Position numbers and translations under genes: made by a program. A DNA stretch of 60,000 nucleotides from Diphasiastrum complanatum. Its lineage: Eukaryota > Streptophyta > Lycopodiopsida > Lycopodiales > Lycopodiaceae. The stretch spans positions 29,601,410 through 29,661,409 of the forward strand of contig CM055107.1 of NCBI GenBank assembly GCA_029204225.1. Reading direction: 5' to 3'. How positions within the stretch are numbered: the stretch's first letter is position 1; every line of letters begins with the position of its first letter. Shown here piece by piece: positions 23,602 to 34,573 of the stretch. The notes below the pieces were generated by a model that was not told where the DNA came from, searched no databases, and saw nothing but the letters and a program-made list of their open reading frames with translations.

Positions 23602-23805
23602 TCGCCACCAGCCTTCCCAAACACTTCTTGAAGAGTTTAGGATAGGCTCCTCATCATCAAATAAAGCCTCAGGTTTTACGTAAGCAATCTTTATCCACGC
23701 TTTCCCTGACGCACTCCATCATCCACAATAAATGTGTCGACAGCCTTTTCCACAACAAGCACAGGCAGGTGTCGTGGGACCGTCACCTATTTAGGTGGGG
23801 GATAC
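23602..23805 (+). other. Gy-2 3' untranslated region and polypurine tract
   Basis: 204 bp without a frame. The run AGGTGGGGG at about 23794-23802 sits next to the 3' LTR and fits a plus-strand primer. Confidence 0.7.
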
Positions 23806-24307
23806 TGTTGGGCACCTAGTGGGTCCCACCACTAAAGTACTGTTGGCTAAGCTTACCAAGTGGGCCCCACCATAGTACACTACTATACATGTAGAGCAAT
23901 AAGTGCGAGGGCCCTAGCTTCCTGCGTGTATAAGCCCAACCTAATGAGCACGCAATTTGGTTTTGTAGAACTTGTAGAATTAGGAATAAGTGACTAGGGG
24001 CCTAAAACTCTAAAATGACACTAGAGGCCCTCAGTCAAGTTGTTAATAAGGAAGCTAAAAAGGCCCAAATTAGAACTCACATGAATCATGTGAGTGCCCT
24101 TGTGCTTTCTTAAAGAACCATTAGATTCATTTTGTGTTAGTTTAGGAGGCTTGGATTACGATCCTTGCCATTGTAATTAACCGATAGGAAAAAGGGGCAA
24201 GGGCCTTCCCCATCCATAAAAAGGCACCCTTTGTACCATATTTCCATGTTCAATAGGAGGAAGAGATTATGCCCAAATGAGATTTGAACATCCTTGCTAC
24301 CTTCCCC

Positions 24308-24376
<69 letters not shown>

Positions 24377-24647
24377 GTTTTTGCATTTTGTATTTGCTTT
24401 CCATTTGTTTTTTCTCTCTACTTGCATGTTGTTAATGATTTCTAAGAGAGTAGAGAAGATAGGATGTAAGCACATTTCCCATTGTAATCTATTCTTCCTT
24501 CTCATGCTTGTGGTTAAAGTAGGGTGGATAGTTAGATGTGGTTAATCTAGGTGTGGTTAGAGTAGGATTTGCAAGCTAACTTCGCAAGGGAAGCACTATT
24601 CCCTTGGGAACGAATCTATGCATGACAGGTGAACCAAGGCCGCTACA
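23806..24647 (+). repeat. Gy-2 3' LTR
   Basis: Starts TGTTGGGCAC and ends CCGCTACA; 842 bp. Matches the 5' LTR along its length. Confidence 0.93.
24304..24374. repeat. Poly-C plus (TC)n in Gy-2 3' LTR
   Basis: Fifteen C followed by about 28 TC units. This is the counterpart of the 57-unit tract at 16250 and has no C run there. Confidence 0.97.
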
Positions 24648-24652
24648 GATAT
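24648..24652. repeat. Target site duplication of Gy-2, right copy
   Basis: GATAT is identical to 15750-15754. Confidence 0.92.
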
Positions 24653-26200
24653 AACCAAATGTCACTTGTTAAACCATCAATAAAATTAGCAAAGCAAGTG
24701 GTATCTCCCTTGCTTATAGATGAAGAAAAGTGTACATCTGAGTGTTCCAAATCCAATGGATGTCTAGTCTTTAGATATGGCTCCTTATCTGATTTTGCTA
24801 TTGCACAAGCCTCACGTGGCTTGATCTCCTTGACCATAGAAAACATAGATTTGAAATTGGGATAATCCAATCTCCTATGCCATAATTCCTCCATGAAAAT
24901 ACTAGTCATCAAAGCAACATCACAAGAAGTGGATCTAACTTGAAAATGCCACCATAATTAAAAACATACTCTAGAATATCATCACCTTTCTTAATAATAC
25001 AAGTATTGATATTGAATTCCACATCAAGGCCATCATCTAGAAACTTTCCAACGCTTATAGCATTCTTTATGAATCTAGGAACAAAAAAAACATTGGAAAG
25101 AGATAAAATCTTAGAAGATGCAAGCTCCAAGGGAATATTCCCAAATCCTTTAATAGTACATTCATGATAAATAGCTGTGTAATTGATTTCTTAAGTCCTT
25201 GATAAGGTACAATAGAGACAAAAGAATTCTTAGTGCAACACATGTGTGATGAAGCACCACTATCAATATACCAAGCTTCATTTTTCTTGAAAGGTGTAGA
25301 GGAGAAACTTGACACCATGATGGATCTTCTCCTTCACTTGCAATGAAATGTTCTTTGATGATATTGGCTTGATTGTCTTGATTCTTCTTTTTGAAGCAAT
25401 TAGTGGCATAATGTCCCTTCTTGCACAAAAGAAACATTTGATCTTTTCTTCTTGAACTTGGAGGTAGAAGGATAAGATGAATCATCTTCTTCTCCATCTT
25501 TGTCTTTGCCCTTTGCTTTTTCTTGATAGATTTGATTCTTGTTCCTCCCTTTGAGCTTGTCTTTGACAAATAGAGATTTGCCATCTTCGATATGATTGAG
25601 AGATAGCTTGTCCATCCTCAAAAGCTTGTACTTTTGTCTAGCTTCCTCAGAAATAAGGATTCCTTAGAGGGTCTCCAAATTTGGTAACTCCTCCTTAATA
25701 GCAAAATATTGGATAAGGTTTTCATAGTCTTCTCTTAAGCCATTAAGAATGACTTGTACTAGCTCATTTTGGTTGATTGTGACACCAACATAAGCAAGCT
25801 CTCAATGAAGATCTTTGATTCTCAATACATAGTTAGAAGCACTATCATCAACTCTTTGGAAACTTTGAAAAATTTGATTTCTAAGAGTGAGTATTTTAGA
25901 AGTGTCCTTAGCTTCATGGATTCCCTTGAATGCATCCCAAGATTCTTTAGCAGATGTGCAAGAACCAATTTCTCTTAAGATCTAATTAGAGACATTCATT
26001 TTTTGAAGTGAAGAGCCATCCTAGCTCTCTTCTTAAATTTTGGAACTTCTCGTTGTACTTGAGGTTCCTCCTCAGTTCCTAGTACTATGTCCATTACATC
26101 TTGGAGTATTAGAATAGACTCCATTCTAACCTTCCAAATAGAGTACTTGGAGTATTCGGTCTTCCACTAACTTCTAATAGATATCCTCCCACAAATGCCA
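24653..26200 (-). pseudogene. Co-2 copia gag, protease and integrase start (right half)
   Basis: On the minus strand: a Gag start region near 26150-26100 (YSIWKVRMESILILQDVMDI), a Gag body with frame changes, a knuckle ending KGHYATNCFKKK (25410-25450), the protease site AWYIDSGASSHMC near 25260-25290, the conserved LSNVFFVPRFIKNAISVGKF segment, and the integrase zinc finger (LWHRRLDYPNFKSM ... ACAIAKSDKEP). It is cut at 24653 by Gy-2 and resumes at 15749. The start is truncated: no 5' LTR or primer site is found, and Co-3 abuts it near 26205. Confidence 0.85.
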
Positions 26201-26204
26201 TTAG

Positions 26205-26645
26205 ATGTGGAAAATCCTAGTAATGAACAAACAATATGTTGCTAGGTTCTTAGTGATAGATGGAATGAACAAAACATCCTTCAAATTCACATTCCCATTA
26301 GTAGAGAGGGAAATAGGATCTGTGCCAATCCCTTTGATTGCACACTCACCATCATTGGCCGTGTAGATCACCTTCTTGTGGCCCTTCAAATGCCATCAAT
26401 GATGAATAATACTCCTCATGAAATGTCATATGTGATGTAGCTCCACTATCAATCCACCAAGGATCAATATATCCATGATTAGCCAACAAGCAAGATGACA
26501 TAACAAAAGCATCATTTGAAAGTTCTTCATCAACACGATCTTCATCAAGAGTTAGATTGGTTTGCTTCTCACCTTGATCTCTCTTCTTCTTGAAGCAATC
26601 ACTAGCAAAATGTCCTTTGACTGCACAATAGAAACATTTTATTGA
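26205..26645 (-). pseudogene. Co-3: copia zinc knuckle and protease fragment
   Basis: The knuckle CFYCAVKGHFASDC and protease site DPWWIDSGATSHMTFHEEYY are followed by TANDGECAIKGIGTDPISLS and LKDVLFIPSITKNL. It is cut off right after that, near 26215. It differs from Co-2 and Co-1 in sequence, so it is a third copia lineage fragment. Its upstream edge is fused in frame to the aspartic protease pseudogene. Confidence 0.82.
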
Positions 26646-27546
26646 ACAAGGTGTGGAAAGAATTCCTGGTCCTCTAAAGGATTGTGATGGCCCCAAATAG
26701 AGCACACCACCACCACCCATAGTAGGATTTGCTTCCGTTGAAAACTCTTCCTAGGTTTCTACTAAACAATAGGAAAATTGGTTAATGCCTAGTTGAAATG
26801 GTAAACCCAAAATGTCATTGTCTAGTGCAACTCACCCTGCACCTGCTATTGTTATTTCTACTTCAAGATCAATCATCAATTGGAACCTCCTTTACACACT
26901 TAAAAGTAAAATTTTGGATTTGAATTTGCTCTCCATATGTGTGTGTTCTCTCAGGAATGCTAGTTGTATCCTCTGCAAATACTTCATTTGTTGTCTGCAG
27001 GCAAAGTTCGGTACTAGAGCTACAAGAATGAGAACCTAGCCAAGCAGTGCATACCAGATTCGTGCAAAGGATTGGACGGTAGGTTGAGGATGATAAGTCA
27101 AACCTTCTAGTCCTGTGTAGTTTTTGCATCGAATCATGGTGCTAACATCTCCTGTATCTATGAACAATTGAAGCCTAGTTGGTGGAGTTCTAATGTCAAG
27201 TTAAATGAGATATACTCCCTCGTGGTTATTCCACGATAAAGAAGTCGAAGAGGGTTGCTTGCTTGAAACCCCACGATGATTTGCTACTATATGCAAAGAC
27301 TTCATTCGCGAAATCATAGTCATGGCATGCATTTTCTGGATACTGACGACAGCAGATCGACGCATCATTCTCATATACAAATGCATGTGGTGTGAGGAAA
27401 GAGTTAGATGGAGGACCAAGATGACGTCTGATTTGAGCTTGGATCGTTGATGTATGTGAATGATTATTCTCATGATTAGCAGCATAGACTTGCATCAACA
27501 ATACCAACAATAAGCAATATGTAATGTGAGTACGTGAGAGCTCCAT
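26646..27546 (-). pseudogene. Nepenthesin-like A1 aspartic protease pseudogene
   Basis: The ATG at 27546 opens a frame with a hydrophobic signal-peptide-like start (THITYCLLLVLLMQVYA). Then, with frame changes and stops, come TPPTRLQLFIDTGD (first catalytic motif, DTGS altered to DTGD) near 27140-27190, FDLSSSTYRPILCTNLVCTA, a Cys-rich segment, ILGLPFQLGINQFSYCLVET near 26770-26815, and GGVLYLGPSQSFRGPGILST at the left edge. These are typical of plant secreted or vacuolar A1 proteases, which cleave proteins in acidic compartments. The C-terminal half with the second catalytic Asp is absent, replaced by Co-3. Family assignment is by motif. Confidence 0.72.
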
Positions 27547-27706
27547 TTGCAGAGATGAGACAATATGTGTGGAGTGGAGTCCTACTGTAAGTAGAGGGAA
27601 CAATGTGGGTATGATAGTGGATATTATGTTAATGTACTCACCAAGATAGATAGATGATTTATATAGATGCAAGATACTTTACACATGAGATACACAACCA
27701 GCGAGT

Positions 27707-28126
27707 GGAGGCAAAATATGAAGTATGCAGCTATGGTGGTAATAATGATGTGTTGAGAAAAAGTGGTGGCCGACAAGAGAATGCTTCCAAGTTCCACCAT
27801 TTGGGTGGTCAATCTATGGCCATGGGCCATGGCTACCTTTGAGCCAATGGAGGTAAAATATGGAATATGTAGCATGGTAATGTGTTGAGACAAAGTGTTG
27901 GCCGGCAGGAGAATGCTTCCAAGTTCCACCAACCTTCATTTGGGTGGTCAATATATGGGCCATGGCTACCATCTAGCCAATGGAGGTAAAATATGAAATA
28001 TGTAGCTTGGTGACGTGTTGAGACAAAGTGATGGCCAACAGGAGAATGCTTCCAAGTTCCACCAACCTTCATGAACCCATTGGATGGTTTCACATGGGCC
28101 ATGGCTACCATCCAACCAATGGACTT
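27707..28126. repeat. Three-copy tandem repeat, unit about 133-145 bp
   Basis: Units at 27707-27848, 27849-27981 and 27982-28126 each start GGAGGYAAAATATG and share TGTGTTGAGA, GAATGCTTCCAAGTTCCACC and GGGCCATGGCTACC. A fourth unit starts at 28127 and is lost. It lies upstream of the aspartic protease pseudogene. Small frames across it are repetitive shadows. Confidence 0.9.
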
Positions 28127-31100
28127 GGAGGAAAAATATCATATATTCCAATATTTTTTAAACACATAGAAGAAGTGGCTAAATAAAGTTCATCATAAGA
28201 AAATAATATCACATTATATCTAGATTAGATTTATTTTGTTTTATTCTCTTCATAAAGATTACACTCCTTTTTGTTGTGTTTGAGAAGTATCATATTGTAC
28301 ATGCTTGGCATTTGAAAGCTGCAATGCACGTCAAAGGCTAGTTTGCCTTTCAAAGAAAGGCAAAAATTTCAAAAGCATGTCATTTGAATGGCAAACTTAA
28401 AAATTTCCCATCCATTTGAAAGGCCTCAAATGTCATGCTAGTTTGACATTTTGAAAAAATTATTGTAAGAATATAACATGAATATATGTATAAGTGGTTG
28501 AAAGGTTCATACCTATTTTATTTAAAAGTTACCCTTGCATTATACATGTCATGTGAAAGGTAAGAAAAAAAAAAAAAAAAAGCCCATCGGGGTGGAATGT
28601 AGGGAGGGGTGCACGTCAAATTCCAAGCTTTTGTACCACCATCATCCTATGTACGAATTAACTTGTTACCATTAGTGTTGCCATATTGCATCATATCATG
28701 AAATCAAAAAGTTATGAAACTTGAAAAATCCCCTCAACTTGTTTGTATTAATGTATGTGCGCCATGGTAATACGTCATTATCACCTAATTGTGTACTTGC
28801 ATCATGTACCTAGACATACAACTCTTTTGTAAAGCAAATCTAAGCTTCCTTGTAATGGTCCCCCCTTTGAAGAAGAAGAGTCTTCACTTGTTATTTGCCA
28901 AACAACTAAATTTCCAACTATCGACACTTTCAGATCAATCTCTTATCACAATTGGGAGTAATCCCTCGTGAGTTTTGACATTCATTCATATATGTATATT
29001 GGACTATATAGTTCATTGTTCAACAACTTGATTTTGTTTTTTATAATTTTCTCTTCAACCAATGTACTATGTGATGGATGATTGGTGATGGATCGTAGAT
29101 GAATCCTAAATTACAATGTTAAGTGGAAGTTGAAACATGGAATCTAATTCTAGATGATACATTGTAGAGCCTAGAGTCTAGCCAATAGAATTGACAATTG
29201 TAAAACAATGAACTATTATTACCTACATGTAATCAATAGCAATCTACTAACAATTATAAGAGACATTCTAGACATAATACATTAGATATTGATTAGCATT
29301 ACATCTAAAAAAATTTGCAACAATCTTGATTCTCGATTTTTTAGAGATGGACCCAATTTTGAACCATGATCTATGCCAATTTGTATGATTTAGAACCACC
29401 TAATTCTAAACCGAGAACATTACAAAACGTGACTACTTTGACTGAAATTGGTGTATTGAAGGAGCAGTTGTTGTAATACTACTAAGACACCAACATGTGA
29501 AGTATCCCAAACAGGAGCAAGTACAACTTATGAGATACTAATTACAACTTAGAAATATGCCCCTTTCAAGCATTGTGGTCACAAGCAGAGCCAGATAGCG
29601 TTGTGCAAGTAATTTGAATTGTTTGTCATATGTTAATGTGGGGATGGTCATTGTTTAAACTTTGAACCTTGATAATTGAGTTCTGAAATTTGAAATTTGA
29701 TTTGACCTTAAACATTGATGATTGTATAGGTCATTACCACTCACATTGCATCAAATTTTGTAGCCATGGGAAGGCTCCTTAATGACACATCTCCCCACAT
29801 CTTTGGATGCCATGTGATGTCCACTAAGCCCTTCTTATTGAGGATATCTCTAGATTACCTTGGATCAGGGAGGGTGTGGGAGTAGCATGATTCTTGGGGA
29901 TGTTTATCACCAAGCCTCCAAAGGTCCTTTCCATGTTCAGGTCCTTTTCAAATGTGGAGGTTCTTAAACCTATCCCCATCAAGTTTGTTCTTGAGCCTTG
30001 CCCCAACATTTGAATTGGTAAATTGCAATTTGCATGATAGATTTCAAGTGTCAGTTGTGATCTTCTTAGACTCTTGAGTTTTGACTCTTGACAGTTGTTT
30101 CCAAGTTCTAATCCCCTATTAAGAAGATTTGTAATTTGACAATTTGTAGATTTCATGTTGAGTCTTGGTTCTTGAGTCTCGAGTCTTGACGCATTGTACA
30201 CTTTTGACTGTACAGATTTGCATATTTGTTGATTGGTTAAGTGCGCCTCTTGAAGGAACATCACAGCTTGAGGCAACTGGTGGTTTCAAACCACTGATAG
30301 GATTGGGGGGCATCACGAGGTCCCAAATCATAAAAGTTCAAGACTACCATGTTGTCATCTTTGTGTTGGTATGAGACACGTGCTATTGTCACCACAAGCT
30401 ACAACCCATCTACATTGTCTTGGGCTCCACTTTGGGCCTTCTTTGTGAGTTCATGGACAGATTGGGGGAGCGGTTGGCATCAACACATCACTCAATTCAA
30501 AGAGGTACATCCACTAGGACTTAAGCAATTAAAATTTGAGAAGTGCAACTATGGCATTTTATTATGATAGGAATTGAAATTTATTGTTAGATGTTTCAAG
30601 TTTGAACTTTAAAAATTCAAGAACTCTAAATTCTTAATGTAGGCTAAAAGAAATCAAGTCAAAGTGGCAAAACAAATGAACGTGGTTCCAACAGGCATTG
30701 CATGCCACGGCTTGCATACCCCATCCTTTGTGGCGAATTCAAATAGTTTCATAACTGAGAGCTAAAAAAGGATTGGAATACGTATACTAGAATGATCTAT
30801 CATGATCCTACTACATAGGATCCACTCAAGGATGCCATGCTTGTGTTTAGAGATTAGGTCCTTGTAGCCCAACAAGTGTGTTGCATCCAGTTGCATGGTG
30901 GGTGAAGTATGGGGATGGTGTTCCTATATTATAAAGACTTGCAATTCGAATCCTCTTGTAGGACTGCTCGGCTACACGTTGTGAGAGAAACTAGTGTCTT
31001 TTCTTTAATTCACACAAAGAGGATGAATAGGCTCTCTACTCACAATGGACAAGTTGGTGTATGTGCATGCCAATTTTACATATTGAGCAAGCTGAAAACT

Positions 31101-33017
31101 TCACAAGAGCCAATGCAGGTAAATTGAAATATGTAGTTGTGATTTGTAGTTCTAACTTTGTCAACTTTCAAGGCTCAAAAGAAATCGTGATTTGTGAATT
31201 GTGATTGTGAATCTTCAATCAAAAATCATGATGTGAATCATAAATCGTGATGTAGATTGTGCAAATCAATCTTGATGAGATCAATGTTACAAAGGTTCCA
31301 AAAATGCCACCAATATCTCAAGACAAGGAAGATCTTTTTTCTTTTATGAGGATGCTCTCCTATCTACATATTAAAAGTTTGTAATTGTACTCACTAGAAT
31401 CGATAGTCTAGACTCCAAACTCTAGTATCTACTACAAACTACAATCTAATAGTTGAATTTCACAGAGATAAAAGTTGAAACCAAAATTCAAATGAATGTA
31501 GTGCCAAATGGATTCTGGTCCTAAGTAGTATGGAATGAGACTTGAGTCATGATTATTGAAACCTCGAAGTTGTCATAACTCATTCCTTGTGTGGATTGTG
31601 CAAGACCTAGCACACAAGGAGGTTCACATTGGATCAAAATGCAGTAGGAAGAGGCTTCATGCTCTCATCCTCTTCAATCGTCTCGTATAGTAGCTACAGT
31701 TAAGGAATCTATTGAAGAGGATTCAAAGGAATGCTCAAATGACAAGTATGTTGAGAGTTGTATAGAGGATGCCTCAAAATGAGGAGGCTAGTGATGAGGA
31801 GCAAGAGGGTCTCATTGGACATGACACTCTCCCCAAGGTCCATATGGTTATTGTCGAACATGATTCAAAGAGTCATTATGAGCTCTAGGAGCATGGCATG
31901 GAAGGTTAGGGTGTACATTGTACTATATAGTTGCTAATATCTACTAGCTAGAGCCTGGCATGCATGTTCATAGTAGATTCTAGGTCTAGACTCTATCTAG
32001 TATTTGCACTCTGCAGTGTGATTATAGATGACTTGAGTCTGACATATTTGTGGTTGTCTTAAAACATATACATTCTATTTCATATTGGATGATGGATTGA
32101 TTTATTTTTATACTTATCTTGATGTTGGCATTGGACAAGTTGCAATTTGAATCAAATTTCATTTCATTTCAATCTTGTACGTGGATTCTACATTGTGGAC
32201 TACGGGCTCTAGAGCCATTGTACTATTTAGTCTATTGTAGTCTATATCATCCTTCATGTAAAATTCAACTGATGATCCATAATGTATCTACACTCAAGCA
32301 TGTACTATGTACTATGAGTCTATGATTCTATGATCTATGTTTTTATAATGTAATATGTAATTTGTTGAAACTTGGATCAAAAATTAGAATTTAGAATGAT
32401 GACTAATGGTTCTGAAACCTAGTCACTTGAAACAAACTACAATACCTAAGTTGTACCTGATCATTGATGCTTACTCTACAGCCCAAACCCTGAAATATAT
32501 GGCTGGATACAAGAAAAACAAAAAAATTGCAAATTTACAGACCCTAGGTTCAATTCTCCAATTCTATTGCTAGGAGGGCGATTCGAATCAGTCCAATTTT
32601 GTCAGCTGATTTGAATCAGAAGAAAAACAATAGTTTGTAAGTAATGTTGTGTGGTGTTGTCTACTTTGTCTGCTCTACATGAACTCAATGAAATTAATTG
32701 TGTCAAGCTAGTTAACTTTCCATTCTAATTTCTCACAATTTTATAGAAAACAAAAGCTAAAGCAAATTAGTCCTCATAAGGTATATGGGGATTCGATGAC
32801 AGGATATATAGGAATGCTTGTACATGATTATTTGTAACACATGCTCATCCTTCTGCTCACGAAACACAGTAAAATATTTCCTAATGCAGCCATGCCTGCA
32901 ATTTTGTATTGACATATCTAGAGTCTAGAACATTTCTGTGGAGGGGATCAACTATTTGCAGGGCCTGCAACGTTGAAGTGTATCACAACTCCAATCGTTT
33001 ATAAGCTTTCCAATGAG
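28127..33017. other. AT-rich DNA without recognisable gene
   Basis: No coding domain, RNA gene or LTR pair was recognised. Local items: a hairpin with a 9-bp stem at 28342-28364 (TTTGCCTTT / AAAGGCAAA), an A-run near 28565-28581, and degenerate AATCRTGATGTGAAT-like repeats at 31180-31265. The longest open frame (29824-30276, minus, 150 codons) shows no domain. The left end may include the decayed promoter side of the protease pseudogene; the right end includes the 3' flank of the L-galactose dehydrogenase gene. Confidence 0.5.
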
Positions 33018-33155
33018 CTAGTTGTTCTCTTGTCTTCCGCTGGACCATGTCAAGTTCTTGACAGGTTGTAATAGATGTTCCACTTCTTGATAAAGCTCGT
33101 GATCAGGTTGCTGCTCAATATTAATTTCTCTGGCTACCGCCACATTCTCACGAAC
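33018..33155 (-). CDS. L-GalDH: L-galactose dehydrogenase exon 5
   Basis: 45 codons plus stop, VRENVAVARE to SSGRQENN. The acceptor CTCTCAG|GTT matches the phase-0 donor of exon 4. An open frame extends upstream of the acceptor but is intronic. Confidence 0.93.
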   Translation of the reverse strand, partial: VRENVAVAREINIEQQPDHELYQEVEHLLQPVKNLTWSSGRQENN

Positions 33156-34508
33156 CTGAGAGACATCCATTTTAGGTATCTGATTATTACCCGAATCCAA
33201 ATAATGTTGCTGTTCATATAATCCATTCAACTTAATGAAAAAGGAAAATTACTACCTTGTAACATCTAACCTTCTACGATACTTGCAGACGATCAACACA
33301 AAGCTGAGGCTAGGTTATGGAAAGTAGGTGATATTATGAACAATAGCAACCAAGTGGATAGAAAGAAAAAACAGATCTAAAATTTAACTTATTTTGTACT
33401 TTCAGAATGTAAAGAGCCGCACAAATGACATAAGAACCTAACAATCTTGCAGAATTTGCAAATAACACGTGATTTACTTCTTAATTATTGGAATCTTAAC
33501 TAATTTAGCGTATCATGGCTTCAGAGCTTTAATTGTTTCTTATACACCACATGCATGCATGGCTTGAACCTAGTTAAAAGAGACCAGATGATTGGGAAAA
33601 AGGAGCACTGCGAGGTGACCAGACTCTTTTTGAGCTCAAGTTTCAATCTTCCTCCGTCTCATCTCAAGTGTTCAGAACATATTTTGCCAAATAATATAGT
33701 TCGGAAACAATAACACAATATGGCTACTGCTGAACGACATCTAGGTGAAGGCAAATCTTTCTAGGCACAAACTATAATGAGATCAAGCAAGTCAAAAGAA
33801 CAGAAAATCAGAAGCATTTGCTCACAGGGGCAGACGGGATTAAAGTGAAAATAGTGAGCCATTAATCAGTTTGCAGAATATACTTACTTGTTCAACAGAA
33901 GACATCCCAATCAAAGTTGTGGAGATGTCAGGATTTTTCAGTGAGTATTCCAATGCTAATTTTGAAATAGACACACCTCTTTCTCTGCAATGCTTAGCCG
34001 CGTCCGCACAGGCTGACTAAAACAGACAAACGATTTCAATTGATAAACTTACAGTCATCCTGACTCAGAGCATATTCGAATTAAATATTGTAGAAAGCCT
34101 GTGCTGGCGCACTTCAATAGTGTAAAGCTACATACAAGCAACACGACGCTAGCACATACTTGTCCAACCAACCTTTAACTGTTCGGGTGCTGGATGCCAT
34201 TCTGGAGGACCATGATCAGTTAGAAGACCCATTGAAAGTGGGGACGCATTGATTATTCCAACCTTTTTACCTTTCAAGTATGGAATAGACTCCAACAGCG
34301 TAGTGTCATTCAAACTTAGGTGGCAATATGACAAGACCACATCGATTGTGCCAGGTTCCACCCTGTCAAGGACATAGTGGAATACTTTCAATGGAAGTCC
34401 TGTTATACCAATAAATCTCACCTTACCCATTTCCTTTAATTTAAGTAGTGCAGGTATGGTCTCTGAAATGACCTGTATGCTTTACCATAACATAACACCA
34501 ACACATTA

Positions 34509-34573
<65 letters not shown>

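Noticed and set aside
29824-30276. 150-codon minus-strand frame
   Set aside because: No domain, no neighbouring exon and AT-rich composition. Chance frame.
33156-33230. Extension of the last L-GalDH exon up to an ATG (IPKMDVSQV)
   Set aside because: The CTCTCAG acceptor at 33156-33158 matches the phase-0 donor of exon 4, and residues before it duplicate the SSVEQ end of exon 4, so they are intronic.
34013-34016. Alternative acceptor four bases downstream for L-GalDH exon 4
   Set aside because: It would need a phase-1 donor in exon 3 and an insertion relative to the family. The TTTTAG acceptor gives an exact fit.
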